Part shown: piece by piece, positions 18,016 through 26,875 of the stretch
Layout of the letters: every line of letters starts with the position of its first letter
Numbering within the stretch: position 1 is the first letter of the stretch
NCBI RefSeq assembly: GCF_051201685.1
Contig: NZ_CP179213.1
Location: 1,364,001 to 1,428,000, forward strand
Source: Luminiphilus sp051201685
GTDB taxonomy: Bacteria > Pseudomonadota > Gammaproteobacteria > Pseudomonadales > Halieaceae
DNA: 64,000 nt
Reading direction: 5' to 3'
Program-made: the position numbers and the translations under genes
The notes under the pieces: model-generated
Seen by the model: only the letters and a program-made list of their open reading frames with translations
The model's database searches: none
Told to the model about the DNA's origin: nothing

Positions 18016-18405
18016 ATGGATAAAGCGCTAACAGCGAGAGCACGTCAGAGTGGATTTACGTTGTGGACGTTAGCGTTATACCTTCTAGTGCTCAGTGTAG
18101 CCCTTGTGCTAATTCTGAGGATTACCCCGTCTTACCTAGAATACCTGACGGTCAAAGACATCGTTGAGCGAACGGTTGAAGAGTTTGATCCCGAAACCCA
18201 GAGTGCCTTGGAAATTAGAACCCGCATTCGTAAGCTGCTGCAAACCTCACAGGTTGACGTCATCGATGCTAGCGATATCGAGATTTACCGCGAGCGGCGT
18301 AAAATTGTGATTGATGCAAATTACGAAGTGCGTTTTCCTCTGTTTTGGATCGTTGACGGCGTTATGAACTTTGACGATTTGATCTTTAAAGTAGATGGGA
18401 ATTGA
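18016..18405 (+). CDS. DUF4845 membrane protein
   Basis: A 129-residue protein with one hydrophobic segment (about 13-35) and a C-terminal soluble domain. DUF4845 genes are found between lepB and rnc in many gammaproteobacteria, and the features here fit (LRITPSYLEYLTVKDIVERTV, then DIEIYRERRKIVIDANYEVRFP). The N-terminus RQSGFTLWTLALYLLVL faintly recalls a prepilin leader but lacks the Glu at +5, so pilin processing is not proposed. The stop overlaps the rnc TTG start. Function unknown. Confidence 0.88.
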   Translation: MDKALTARARQSGFTLWTLALYLLVLSVALVLILRITPSYLEYLTVKDIVERTVEEFDPETQSALEIRTRIRKLLQTSQVDVIDASDIEIYRERRKIVIDANYEVRFPLFWIVDGVMNFDDLIFKVDGN

Positions 18406-19091
18406 GCGCGTCTCGCCAGTCACCTCAGCTACTGAGTCTGCAAGCTCGTCTCGGATACAGTTTTCGTGACATTCAAAGCCTCAAGCTGGCATTAACCCAC
18501 CGAAGTGCTGGACGCAGCAACAACGAGCGGCTTGAGTTTCTCGGTGACTCCTTCGTTAATCATGTCGTCGCCCAACGTTTGTTTACCAACTTCCCCGAGG
18601 CAAGCGAAGGTCAATTGACGCGACTGCGGTCCAAGCTTGTTCGCGGCACATTCTTAGCAAAGTTGGGGGAAAAGTATGGCCTGGGTGAATGTCTGGCCTT
18701 GGGGGTCGGAGAGCGAAAAAGCGGTGGCAGGCACCGTGCCAGCATTCTCGCGGATACGGTTGAGGCTGTTGCTGGTGCAATGCTGCTAGATGCTGGATAC
18801 GAAATCGCTGCGCCAGTTGTCCTTAATTGGTTTGCAGATGCGTTGGTTGACCTTCAAATTGATGGCGATAAGGACAGTAAAACGTTGCTGCAAGAGTGGC
18901 TGCAGGCGAGAAACCTGCCTTTGCCGCACTATGATTTAGTAGGTATCGAAGGGCCAGATCATGCGCAGGAGTTTGAGGTGCGCTGTCAAATTGAGGGGCA
19001 TAAATCTGGCTTTGTGGGTCGTGGTTCCAGTCGTCGAAACGCTGAGCAACAGGCTGCTTCTGTGGCAATGGGAGATCTAAGCAATGACTGA
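18402..19091 (+). CDS. rnc: Ribonuclease III
   Basis: Double-stranded RNA endonuclease for rRNA and mRNA processing. 229 residues. The catalytic signature reads NERLEFLGDSFVNHVV, with the second acidic site in HRASILADTVEAVAGAM. A C-terminal dsRNA-binding domain spans about 155-225 (SKTLLQEWLQARNLP, then GRGSSRRNAEQQAA). The start is TTG at 18402, overlapping the DUF4845 stop; it yields LSAS..., comparable to the MSAS start of pseudomonad RNase III. The stop overlaps the era ATG by 8 bases. Confidence 0.96.
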   Translation: MSASRQSPQLLSLQARLGYSFRDIQSLKLALTHRSAGRSNNERLEFLGDSFVNHVVAQRLFTNFPEASEGQLTRLRSKLVRGTFLAKLGEKYGLGECLALGVGERKSGGRHRASILADTVEAVAGAMLLDAGYEIAAPVVLNWFADALVDLQIDGDKDSKTLLQEWLQARNLPLPHYDLVGIEGPDHAQEFEVRCQIEGHKSGFVGRGSSRRNAEQQAASVAMGDLSND

Positions 19092-19986
19092 AGGGAGCCA
19101 ACGCTGCGGTTATGCCGCCATCATAGGCCGCCCCAACGTGGGCAAATCAACGCTGCTAAATTATGCGCTGGGTCAAAAAATTAGCATTACTTCAAGAAAG
19201 CCTCAAACAACCCGCCACCAAGTGATGGGCATCTACACTGACAGTGGCGATCAGGTTGTATTTGTCGATACTCCGGGTATGCATCTGGAGCAGGGTAAGG
19301 CGATCAACCGGTATATGAACCGTGCTGCTAGCAGTGCTCTCGCGGATGTTGATTTGGTGCTTTTTGTCGTTGACAGAAATCGCTGGACATCCGAGGACGA
19401 TCTGGTGCTTGAGGCGCTGAGGCATACTGAAACTCCCGTCGCCCTTGTGATTAACAAAATTGATCGCCTAGAGGACCAGGCCGTTTTACTGCCTTGGACG
19501 GAGTCTGTACGGTCAAAGTTTGACTTTGACGCAATATTTCCAATATCCGCACTTCGACAGGCAAACTTACCCTCCTTGATGACTTACATCCGCAACAAAA
19601 TGCCGTCAGGCGTCCATTTCTTTCCCGAGGATCAGGTAACTGATCGGTCTGAGAGGTTTCTTGCGGCTGAACTCATCCGGGAAAAAATTGTCCGGCAGCT
19701 AGGCGACGAAATGCCGTACACCACGGCTGTGGAAATCGAGAGTTTTAAGCTCGACGGCAAACTGCTGCGCATTGACGCGTTAATCTATGTCGAACGGCAA
19801 GGGCAGAAAAAAATTGTGATTGGCGAGGGAGGAAGCCGATTGCGATCAATTGGCACCGAAGCCAGGAAAGATATGGAGGTGGCTTTTTCTCGTAAAGTGA
19901 TGCTTAAGCTCTGGGTGAAAGTGAAGTCTGGCTGGTCCGATGATGAACGAGCACTGAGAAGCTTAGGGTTCGAGGACGGCATCTGA
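19084..19986 (+). CDS. era: GTPase Era
   Basis: Essential GTPase that binds 16S rRNA and helps 30S maturation. 300 residues. The GTPase domain has GRPNVGKSTLLN (G1), DTPGMH (G3) and NKIDRL (G4). A KH RNA-binding domain at the C-terminus contains KKIVIGEGGSRLRSIGTEARKDME. Overlaps rnc by 8 bases and is followed by recO after 3 bases, the conserved rnc-era-recO order. Confidence 0.98.
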   Translation: MTEGSQRCGYAAIIGRPNVGKSTLLNYALGQKISITSRKPQTTRHQVMGIYTDSGDQVVFVDTPGMHLEQGKAINRYMNRAASSALADVDLVLFVVDRNRWTSEDDLVLEALRHTETPVALVINKIDRLEDQAVLLPWTESVRSKFDFDAIFPISALRQANLPSLMTYIRNKMPSGVHFFPEDQVTDRSERFLAAELIREKIVRQLGDEMPYTTAVEIESFKLDGKLLRIDALIYVERQGQKKIVIGEGGSRLRSIGTEARKDMEVAFSRKVMLKLWVKVKSGWSDDERALRSLGFEDGI

Positions 19987-19989
19987 GGC

Positions 19990-20763
19990 ATGGCCAGTGA
20001 GTTGGAGCCGGCATGGTTGCTGCATCGGCGCAATTTCGGCGATGGCGGCTTTCTCGTTGATCTATTGGGGCTAACGTCTGGGCGTATGGCTGCCGTCGTG
20101 CGAGGCGCCCGCAGAAAAGCAAAAGGTGGAAGTCACGCCGGAGTGCTGCAGCCTTTCACGCCCTTACTGGTCTCCACGGGGGGGCGAGGTGAGTTAAAGA
20201 CTTTACACCGGCTCGAAATGGCTGGTGCGGGTCTCGATCTCGCTGGAGAGCAGGTGTTTAGCGGACTCTACCTCAATGAGCTGTTGATTCGGTTGTTGCC
20301 GAAGTTTGTCAGTTGTCCAACGCTCTTTGCGCTCTACGGGGAGACTGTTGATGCGCTGGTTATCGCAGAGGCTGAGCTAGCGCTACGAAAGTTTGAGCTG
20401 ATGCTTCTCGATGAACTGGGCTACGGGATGCGTTTTGATGTGGATGCGCAAAGCGATGCCGTTACGGCTGCCGACGTCTATCGATATGACCCCATGCAAG
20501 GGTTTGTGCGCCAAATCTTCAAGTCTGATGAGGTTATGAATACCCCGGCGGCCCTGCGCGGCGATCAGTTGTTGAACATCGCGGACTGGTCGTTTAACGG
20601 CGATGGTCTCGAGGTATCAAATCGCCAGCCTCTAAAAGAGTTGACGCGCGTTGCCTTACAGTTGCACCTTGGCGATCGGCCCCTGAAAAGCCGCGAGTTA
20701 TTGAAGTCTTTCAGGTGTGGCGAAAAACCCTCTGAAGGTACAGGGCAACACCTAACACCATGA
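19990..20763 (+). CDS. recO: DNA repair protein RecO
   Basis: Recombination mediator of the RecFOR pathway that anneals DNA and loads RecA on SSB-coated gaps. 257 residues. The N-terminal OB fold begins EPAWLLHRRNFGDGGFLVDLL and runs through GRMAAVVRGARR; a helical C-terminal domain follows (YLNELLIRLLPKF, then LRKFELMLLDELGYGM). The family order after era supports the call. The C-terminus ends in a short polar tail. Confidence 0.95.
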   Translation: MASELEPAWLLHRRNFGDGGFLVDLLGLTSGRMAAVVRGARRKAKGGSHAGVLQPFTPLLVSTGGRGELKTLHRLEMAGAGLDLAGEQVFSGLYLNELLIRLLPKFVSCPTLFALYGETVDALVIAEAELALRKFELMLLDELGYGMRFDVDAQSDAVTAADVYRYDPMQGFVRQIFKSDEVMNTPAALRGDQLLNIADWSFNGDGLEVSNRQPLKELTRVALQLHLGDRPLKSRELLKSFRCGEKPSEGTGQHLTP

Positions 20764-20804
20764 CTTATGATTTGTCTGTGCACTAGAATTGAAAAGGAAG
20801 TCAC

Positions 20805-21710
20805 ATGAACCCCGCTGAAAGTCTGTACCCAACCATCGAAAGTGTTGTGGGGGAAACGCCACTAGTGCGCTTGCAGAGGCTGGCAGAGGGCTCCAAGAAT
20901 CACGTGCTTTGTAAACTTGAGGGTAACAATCCAGCGGGTTCCGTAAAGGATAGGCCTGCTCTGAGTATGATTGCTGAGGCTGAGAGCCGAGGTGACATTC
21001 GTCCGGGAGACACCCTCATTGAGGCGACTAGTGGTAACACGGGGATTGCCCTCGCTATGGCTGCAGCCATACGCGGTTACCGTTTGCGGCTCATTATGCC
21101 TGCCCATATGAGTTCCGAGCGAAAATTAGCAATGACCGCTTATGGTGCGGAGCTCATCCAAGTCAGTCGTGAGGAGGGGATGGAAGGCGCAAGAGATCTG
21201 GCAGAAGCCATGCAATCTAGGGGGGAGGGCACTGTTCTCAACCAGTTTGCAAATTTTGATAATCCCTTGGCCCATTACCGTGGAACCGGACCTGAGATTT
21301 GGCGACAGACTCGCGGTGAGGTGACGCACTTTATTAGCTCAATGGGCACGACAGGAACAATCATGGGGGTATCGGCGTACTTGAAAGAAAAAAATCCTGC
21401 GATCCAGATTATTGGCTTACAGCCCCAAGATGGCGCGCAAATACCCGGCATTCGACGTTGGTCAGAGGCTTATCGTCCCGGAATTTTCCAAGCTGCGAAG
21501 GTTGATCGAACCATTGATATTTCCCAGACGGAATCTGAGATCATGATGCGTCGGCTGGCAACAGAAGAGGGTATTTTTGCAGGGGTATCTTCGGGTGGGT
21601 CAATCAGTGCTGCGCTGCAGGTCAATCAAGAAGTGGAGGGAGCGACGATTGTTGCGATCGTTTGCGATCGTGGTGATCGTTACCTTTCGACAGGTGTTTA
21701 CGAGAGTTGA
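20805..21710 (+). CDS. cysM: Cysteine synthase B (O-acetylserine sulfhydrylase)
   Basis: PLP enzyme making cysteine from O-acetylserine and sulfide or thiosulfate. 301 residues. PLP lysine Lys48 is in NPAGSVKDRPAL; the substrate loop SGNTGIALA and phosphate-binding GTTGTIMG follow; near the end SSGGS. The length and IRPGDTLIEATSGNTG context fit CysM rather than CysK. RBS AAGGAAG lies about eight bases before the ATG. It lies just upstream of relA. Confidence 0.95.
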   Translation: MNPAESLYPTIESVVGETPLVRLQRLAEGSKNHVLCKLEGNNPAGSVKDRPALSMIAEAESRGDIRPGDTLIEATSGNTGIALAMAAAIRGYRLRLIMPAHMSSERKLAMTAYGAELIQVSREEGMEGARDLAEAMQSRGEGTVLNQFANFDNPLAHYRGTGPEIWRQTRGEVTHFISSMGTTGTIMGVSAYLKEKNPAIQIIGLQPQDGAQIPGIRRWSEAYRPGIFQAAKVDRTIDISQTESEIMMRRLATEEGIFAGVSSGGSISAALQVNQEVEGATIVAIVCDRGDRYLSTGVYES

Positions 21711-21722
21711 GGGTGCTTGGTT

Positions 21723-23963
21723 ATGGTGCAAGTCAGAGCCGTACTTGAAACTGCAACCCTAGACCAAGCGGGTTTTTCCCATTGGTTAAGTGGTCTTGCA
21801 ACACCTCTTGACGCTCTCGACCAAGAGCGATTAATCGACGCCTTTGTCTTGTTGAGCGAACAGGATCCCGAGCAATCTCAAGGTACTATGGACTGGGCCG
21901 GTAATGCCAATGTCCTATCTGTAGGCCTTGAGACCGTGCAAATCCTTGCTGAGTTGCGGCTGGGTCCAGACGCCTTACTGGCAGGTTTTCTCTACCGTCC
22001 AGTCCGCCAACAAGTTATTTCTGTTGATCAGCTTAGGCATCGCTTCGGTGACAAAGTTGTGAGCCTACTCGATGGCGTGCTGCGGATGGCGGCAGTTAGC
22101 GATCTCACAGGTTTAAGTGATGTTCCTGTTCTTGGGCAGTCAACAGCGCCCAATATCAACATAAGACGTATGCTAGTAGCGATTGTAGATGATGTGCGCG
22201 TGGCGTTGATTAAACTGGCTGAACGTACTGTTGCTATGCGTGCGCTCAAGGGCGCTGATGAACATCGGCAACAGCGTATCGCCTGGGAGGTTTTTAACGT
22301 TTATGCGCCATTAGCGCACCGGCTAGGTGTTGGTCATCTTAAATGGGAGTTAGAAGATCTCTCCTTCCGTTACACCAATAAAGATGCCTATCACAGGATT
22401 GCAAATTTGCTCGACGGGCGGCGCCAGGATCGAGACAGTTTTATCGCTAGGATAAATGCGCAGTTAACGAAAACGCTGACGCAATCCGGGCTGTCTTTCG
22501 AAATTACCGGACGCGCAAAGCACATTTACAGCATTTGGCGAAAAATGCAGCGTAAGGGTATCGGCTTTTCACAGGTACACGATATCCGAGCTCTACGGAT
22601 TCTGGTTGACGATGTGGCCGCCTGTTATCAGACGCTGGGGGTAGTGCATGGTATGTGGCGCAACATACCCAATGAGTTTGATGACTACATCGCCAGCCCA
22701 AAAGAGAATGGATATCGGTCACTGCACACGGCCGTTATTGGGCCTGAAGGGAAGATTTTAGAAGTGCAAATTCGTACTGAGGAGATGCACGAGGAGGCCG
22801 AGTTAGGAGTCTGTGCTCACTGGCGATACAAAGCGAGCGATGCGCAGGGAGCGGGCCCAGATACTTACGAGGAAAAGCTTAGTTGGCTCCGGCAAGTTTT
22901 AGAATGGCACGAGACCGTGGGCGACGATGAGGTAATTGCTGAACAATTCACCTTTGATTCAGCGCAGGATCGTGTCTACGTCTTTACTCCTAAGGGCGAT
23001 GTGGTGAGTTTAGTTCAGGGGGCGACTCCGTTGGATTTTGCCTACCACGTTCATACCGAGGTTGGGCACCGTTGTCGGGGCGCTCGGGTGAACGGGACTT
23101 TGGTGCCCTTGACCTATGTTTTAGGTACTGGGGAGCGGGTTGAAATTTTGACGGCCAGCACCGTGCAGCCTCGTCGGGACTGGTTGCTGTCGTCGTCAGG
23201 CTTTCTGCGCACAGCGCGTGCCAGGAACCGTGTGCAGCAATGGTTTAAGTCTCAAAACCGCGACGACAATGTGGCAGCAGGGCGTGAATTAGTAGAGCGG
23301 GAGTGCGCGCGATTGGCCCTCACGTCTCTTGATTACAAGGCGATGTCTGAGGCCCTAAGTCAGAATACGGTTGATGATATGTTTGCAGCCGTCGGCTCTG
23401 GTGATCTCACCTCTAAACAAGTGCTTCGCGTTGCAAAAACTGTCACCCACTTTGAGAAGGATCAGCACCCCGAGTGGGCTATTCATCAAGATAGACCTGC
23501 ATCAGACGGCGCTCCAAAGGTGGATGGTGTCGGAAATTTACTGACCCAATTTGCCGGGTGTTGTATGCCAGTACCGGGCGACGGTATCGAGGGCTATATC
23601 ACCCGATCCCGAGGGGTAACTGTGCACAGAGCAGACTGTGCTCGGCTATTGACGCTTCACAGCGAATATCCCGAGCGCATTATTGCGGTAAATTGGGGCA
23701 GTGCCGATGTGGCAATGTTTCCGGTTGATATTGAGTTAACGGCGTATGATAGGCAGGGCCTCTTGGCCGACGTGACATCGGTTTTAGCGCAGGCATCTAC
23801 CAATGTGACCTCGATCAACACGCAGAGCCACCTCGAGGATAATACGGCCCACATGCGCCTGCGCGCCGAGGTGTCTACGATTGATGGTCTGATGGAGCTG
23901 TTGGCTAAGTTGAACCAGCTGGACAATGTGATTTCGGCGAGGAGAGTTGTGGTTGATGACTGA
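21723..23963 (+). CDS. relA: GTP pyrophosphokinase RelA
   Basis: Ribosome-associated (p)ppGpp synthetase of the stringent response. 746 residues. A degenerate HD region (no HD pair seen, consistent with RelA lacking hydrolase activity) is followed by the synthetase domain with the RelA-type acidic motif EFDD at 318-321 and YRSLHTAV plus VQIRTEEMHEEAELG. A TGS domain starts near DRVYVFTPKGDVVSL, then a zinc-finger-like region (QFAGCCMPVPGD) and a C-terminal ACT domain. ATG at 21723 is chosen over a TTG two codons upstream; it gives MVQVRA, as in pseudomonads. Overlaps mazG by 8 bases. Confidence 0.97.
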   Translation: MVQVRAVLETATLDQAGFSHWLSGLATPLDALDQERLIDAFVLLSEQDPEQSQGTMDWAGNANVLSVGLETVQILAELRLGPDALLAGFLYRPVRQQVISVDQLRHRFGDKVVSLLDGVLRMAAVSDLTGLSDVPVLGQSTAPNINIRRMLVAIVDDVRVALIKLAERTVAMRALKGADEHRQQRIAWEVFNVYAPLAHRLGVGHLKWELEDLSFRYTNKDAYHRIANLLDGRRQDRDSFIARINAQLTKTLTQSGLSFEITGRAKHIYSIWRKMQRKGIGFSQVHDIRALRILVDDVAACYQTLGVVHGMWRNIPNEFDDYIASPKENGYRSLHTAVIGPEGKILEVQIRTEEMHEEAELGVCAHWRYKASDAQGAGPDTYEEKLSWLRQVLEWHETVGDDEVIAEQFTFDSAQDRVYVFTPKGDVVSLVQGATPLDFAYHVHTEVGHRCRGARVNGTLVPLTYVLGTGERVEILTASTVQPRRDWLLSSSGFLRTARARNRVQQWFKSQNRDDNVAAGRELVERECARLALTSLDYKAMSEALSQNTVDDMFAAVGSGDLTSKQVLRVAKTVTHFEKDQHPEWAIHQDRPASDGAPKVDGVGNLLTQFAGCCMPVPGDGIEGYITRSRGVTVHRADCARLLTLHSEYPERIIAVNWGSADVAMFPVDIELTAYDRQGLLADVTSVLAQASTNVTSINTQSHLEDNTAHMRLRAEVSTIDGLMELLAKLNQLDNVISARRVVVDD

Positions 23964-24786
23964 ATTAACCGATGGTCACAAAGGCTATGAGTTTGGTATT
24001 GCAGATTTGCTGAGGATCATGGAGCGTCTTAGGGATCCGTCCGACGGATGCCCCTGGGACACAAAGCAAACCTTTACCAGTGTCATCCCTCATACTTTAG
24101 AAGAGTGCTACGAGCTGGTGGATGCTATTCAGCAAGTCGATTTGCCTCATGTTGCTGAAGAGTTGGGGGATGTTTTATTTCAAGTAATTTTTTACAGTGA
24201 ACTGGGTAAAGAATTGGGTGCCTTCGACTTTCACGCCGTGGTCGATGGCATTGCGCGCAAACTTTTACGACGTCATCCCCACGTGTTTGCAGGGGGCGCT
24301 GTTGAAGGACGTGTTCTGGGGTCGGTAACGACCGATGAAGTTAAGGCAAACTGGGAAGCGATAAAGCGAAAAGAGAAAGGCCACAGTAAAACCGTTGGTG
24401 TTCTTGCTGATGTCCCAAAAGCGCTCCCTGCTTTAAGCCGGGCGCAGAAGCTTCAAAAAAAAGCTGCGACCGTTGGCTTTGATTGGGGGGAACTGAGTGG
24501 CGTGTTGGCAAAACTTCAAGAAGAGATGGATGAATTTCAGCAAGCAGTGACTGAAAACGATGATGAGTCTATGGCGGAAGAGCTTGGAGACCTCATCTTT
24601 AGCGCGGTTAATGTTGCGCGTCATTTGGGTTATGACGCTGAAGGTGTGCTGCGGCAGGCCAATGAAAAATTTGAAACGCGCTTTGGTGACATGGAAACCT
24701 CTGCATTAGAGGAGGGGAGCGCTTTGAGCGATGAGTCAATTTTGCAAATGGAAGCGCGTTGGCAGTCAGCCAAAAGCAGGGATTAG
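23956..24786 (+). CDS. mazG: Nucleoside triphosphate pyrophosphohydrolase MazG
   Basis: House-cleaning hydrolase that cleaves NTPs/dNTPs (and limits ppGpp signalling in E. coli). 276 residues with two MazG domains: the first shows ERLRDPSDGCPWDTKQTF, the acidic helix HTLEECYELVDAI and AEELGDVLFQVIF; the second repeats the acidic pattern in KLQEEMDEFQQAV and AEELGDLIFSAVNVARHLG. The start ATG sits within the end of relA (8-base overlap), so coupled expression is likely. Confidence 0.96.
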   Translation: MTELTDGHKGYEFGIADLLRIMERLRDPSDGCPWDTKQTFTSVIPHTLEECYELVDAIQQVDLPHVAEELGDVLFQVIFYSELGKELGAFDFHAVVDGIARKLLRRHPHVFAGGAVEGRVLGSVTTDEVKANWEAIKRKEKGHSKTVGVLADVPKALPALSRAQKLQKKAATVGFDWGELSGVLAKLQEEMDEFQQAVTENDDESMAEELGDLIFSAVNVARHLGYDAEGVLRQANEKFETRFGDMETSALEEGSALSDESILQMEARWQSAKSRD

Positions 24787-24904
24787 CGCTTGTAACCGAT
24801 GCTAAGGCTGTGTACTTTTGGCGCTCCCACTGAGGGCAGGATCGACGGTCGTGGGGCGGTCGTCGAACCAAAAACTACGTGTGCATAACAAAAGGGAAGT
24901 CCCC

Positions 24905-25543
24905 ATGCGAATTATTCTCCTAGGCGCGCCTGGCGCAGGAAAGGGTACACAAGCGAAGTTTTTGTGTGAGCAGTTTGGCGTTCCTCAAATTTCTACGGGC
25001 GATATGTTGCGTGCTGCAGTCGCGGCAGGCACCGAGTTAGGTTTGCAAGCTAAAAGTATTATGGATTCAGGTGGCTTGGTTTCTGACCAATTGATCATTG
25101 ATTTGGTAAAAGACCGCTTGCAGCAATCTGACTGCAGTGCAGGTTGCTTGTTCGATGGTTTTCCAAGAACGATTCCCCAAGCCCAAGCTATGGTCGATGC
25201 GGGAATCAACGTCGATCACGTCATAGAAATTTCAGTCGACAATGAAGAAATAGTTGGCCGCCTAAGTGGACGCCGCGTCCACCCCCAGAGCGGACGTATC
25301 TATCACGTTGTGCACAATCCACCTCAGGTGGAAGGTGCAGACGACGCTACGGGCGAAGCACTTATTCAGCGCGATGACGATAAAGAGGAAACTGTTCGCA
25401 AGCGTCTCGACGTTTATCAACAGCAGACGAGACCGTTAGTTGATTTCTATCAGAAGCTGGATGGCCCGGCCTATCACCAGATTCATGGCGTCGGTAATGT
25501 TGAAAAAATTTCTGCGGAGATAAAAAAACTATTACAAAACTGA
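24905..25543 (+). CDS. adk: Adenylate kinase
   Basis: Catalyses ATP + AMP = 2 ADP in the cytoplasm. 213 residues, usual length. P-loop GAPGAGKGT at residues 7-15; AMP-binding QISTGDMLRAAV; FDGFPRTIPQA; lid region with GRRVHPQSGRIYHVVHNPP. The lid lacks the four zinc cysteines seen in Gram-positives, as expected. AAGGGAAG precedes the ATG. A 118-base gap separates it from mazG, so it probably has its own promoter. Confidence 0.98.
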   Translation: MRIILLGAPGAGKGTQAKFLCEQFGVPQISTGDMLRAAVAAGTELGLQAKSIMDSGGLVSDQLIIDLVKDRLQQSDCSAGCLFDGFPRTIPQAQAMVDAGINVDHVIEISVDNEEIVGRLSGRRVHPQSGRIYHVVHNPPQVEGADDATGEALIQRDDDKEETVRKRLDVYQQQTRPLVDFYQKLDGPAYHQIHGVGNVEKISAEIKKLLQN

Positions 25544-25629
25544 GGTTTTTCTTACACCAATTACTTGTCATTAAAAATAAACATTGTTAGGTTGCGAAAG
25601 TAACTACTACTACACAGTTGGAGATAAGC

Positions 25630-26178
25630 ATGGCAGCAGCAAAAAAAGCACCAGCTAAAAAGAAAGCGGCAGCTAAAAAAGCACCCGCAAAGAAAAAGGC
25701 AGTAGCGAAAAAAGCACCAGCGAAAAAAGCTGTTGCTAAAAAAGCCCCCGCCAAAAAAGCCGCCGCAAAAAAAGCGCCTGCTAAGAAAAAGGCAGTAGCG
25801 AAAAAGGCACCGGCCAAGAAGAAGGCGGTAGCAAAGAAGGCACCCGCCAAGAAAAAAGCAGTAGCCAAGAAAGCGCCGGCAAAGAAGAAAGCGGTAGCGA
25901 AGAAGGCACCTGCAAAGAAAAAGGCAGTAGCGAAGAAGGCGCCTGCTAAGAAAAAGGCAGTAGCCAAGAAGGCGCCGGCGAAGAAAAAAGCGGTAGCGAA
26001 GAAGGCGCCTGCCAAGAAAAAAGCAGTAGCTAAGAAAGCGCCGGCGAAAAAGAAAGCGGTAGCGAAGAAGGCACCTGCCAAGAAAAAAGCAGTAGCCAAG
26101 AAGGCGCCGGCAAAAAAAGCGCCCGCTAAAAAAGCTCCTGCTAAAAAAGCTGCAGCGAAAAAAGCGAAGAAGAAGTAG
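25630..26178 (+). CDS. Histone H1-like Lys/Ala/Pro repeat protein (AlgP-like)
   Basis: A 182-residue protein built almost wholly of Lys, Ala, Pro and Val. After an irregular N-terminal stretch it has ten consecutive identical copies of an 11-residue unit, APAKKKAVAKK (residues 49-158; bases 25774-26103), then shorter APAKK units and a lysine tail. It resembles the C-terminal tail of eukaryotic histone H1 and the AlgP/AlgR3 proteins of Pseudomonas, thought to bind DNA non-specifically. It has no globular domain. The ATG at 25630 has GGAG six bases upstream. A strong hairpin terminator follows. The codons vary between copies, so the peptide repeat is more exact than the DNA repeat. Confidence 0.85.
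   Translation: MAAAKKAPAKKKAAAKKAPAKKKAVAKKAPAKKAVAKKAPAKKAAAKKAPAKKKAVAKKAPAKKKAVAKKAPAKKKAVAKKAPAKKKAVAKKAPAKKKAVAKKAPAKKKAVAKKAPAKKKAVAKKAPAKKKAVAKKAPAKKKAVAKKAPAKKKAVAKKAPAKKAPAKKAPAKKAAAKKAKKK
25774..26103 (+). repeat. 33-base tandem repeat, ten copies, coding
   Basis: Ten tandem 33-base units, each encoding APAKKKAVAKK, inside the H1-like gene. Units differ at synonymous sites (AAA/AAG, GCA/GCG/GCC, CCT/CCC/CCG). Copy number may vary between strains by slippage or unequal recombination; that is inference. Confidence 0.9.
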
Positions 26179-26198
26179 CGTTTTCGCAAGACCAAAAG

Positions 26199-26225
26199 AA
26201 GCCGACATGAGTCGGCTTTTTTTTT
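26199..26225 (+). terminator. Rho-independent terminator, likely bidirectional
   Basis: Stem GCCGAC (26201-26206), loop ATGA, GTCGGC (26211-26216), extended by AA/TT pairs, then a run of nine T. It ends the H1-like gene. Read on the minus strand, the same stem is followed by TTCTTTT, so it may also terminate mobA. Confidence 0.9.
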
Positions 26226-26241
26226 AATCGCAATTTGACGT

Positions 26242-26841
26242 TTACTGCGGCGGACGCCTTATCATGCCGTGCAGAGCATGGGTATGGTCGACGTCCATGC
26301 CTGCGCCGGGTACTGCAATGTGCTTGAGCCCTTCACATTCATACAGTGCCATCAATGAACGTTTACCTTGCGTGAGCAATGCGGTGACTTGCGAGTGCAC
26401 ATCGCGATTGAGAACGCAGCAGGGTGTGTGGGTGTCGTCGTCTGTCGCAAATACACCGATTACAGTGGGACTGAGGGCGGAGCTTAACCGTTCGAACCAG
26501 TTCAGTGGCAGGCTGTACTGATCGCAGGGAATCACCGCAAGATATTGCGTTTGAGTAGCGGCTAGCAGTGCGGAAAGTCCCTGTAGAGGGCCTTGCCCTG
26601 CTTTAACGTCGCAGAGTACCCGATTTGAAAACCTTGAATAAAACCAAGCATTCTCACGACAACAGGTGATCACCTCTGCGAAGCCGCCCCCATAGCGTTC
26701 GAGAGTTCTCTCGAGCAGCGTTCGTCCTCCTGCGATCATCAGGCCTTTGTCTCGACGGCCTGCCCGGACACCGGAGCCTCCGGCAAGAACACCAAGTGTG
26801 AACTCTGAACGATGCAATTTAGGGCGGGACTGTGGGATCAT
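26242..26841 (-). CDS. mobA: Molybdenum cofactor guanylyltransferase (MobA-like)
   Basis: Nucleotidyltransferase that adds GMP to molybdopterin to form the guanine dinucleotide cofactor. 199 residues. N-terminal loop VLAGGSGVRAGRRDKGL corresponds to the LAGGxSxRMGxxDKxL nucleotide-binding motif, with Ala in place of the common Met; the metal-binding Asp is in VIPCDQYSLP. Divergent from tsaB; the two 5' regions nearly touch. No molybdoenzyme is visible in the window. A related sugar nucleotidyltransferase is the alternative, but the length and motifs favour MobA. Confidence 0.85.
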   Translation of the reverse strand: MIPQSRPKLHRSEFTLGVLAGGSGVRAGRRDKGLMIAGGRTLLERTLERYGGGFAEVITCCRENAWFYSRFSNRVLCDVKAGQGPLQGLSALLAATQTQYLAVIPCDQYSLPLNWFERLSSALSPTVIGVFATDDDTHTPCCVLNRDVHSQVTALLTQGKRSLMALYECEGLKHIAVPGAGMDVDHTHALHGMIRRPPQ

Positions 26842-26875
26842 GTCGAATTATCCCACGGATGTTCTGCGGTTTTCC

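Noticed and set aside
18016..18405. Pilin-like N-terminus in the DUF4845 protein
   Set aside because: GFTLWTL lacks the Glu at +5 and the gene sits in the lepB-rnc position of DUF4845.
24851..24875. Apparent repeat GGTCGTG / GGTCGTC before adk
   Set aside because: Short direct repeat without symmetry or a conserved site; likely chance.
25561..26208. Long reverse frames rich in Phe, Leu, Ala and Arg opposite the H1-like gene
   Set aside because: They are the antisense of a Lys/Ala codon repeat (AAA/GCx reversed gives TTT/xGC), so the openness is a by-product.
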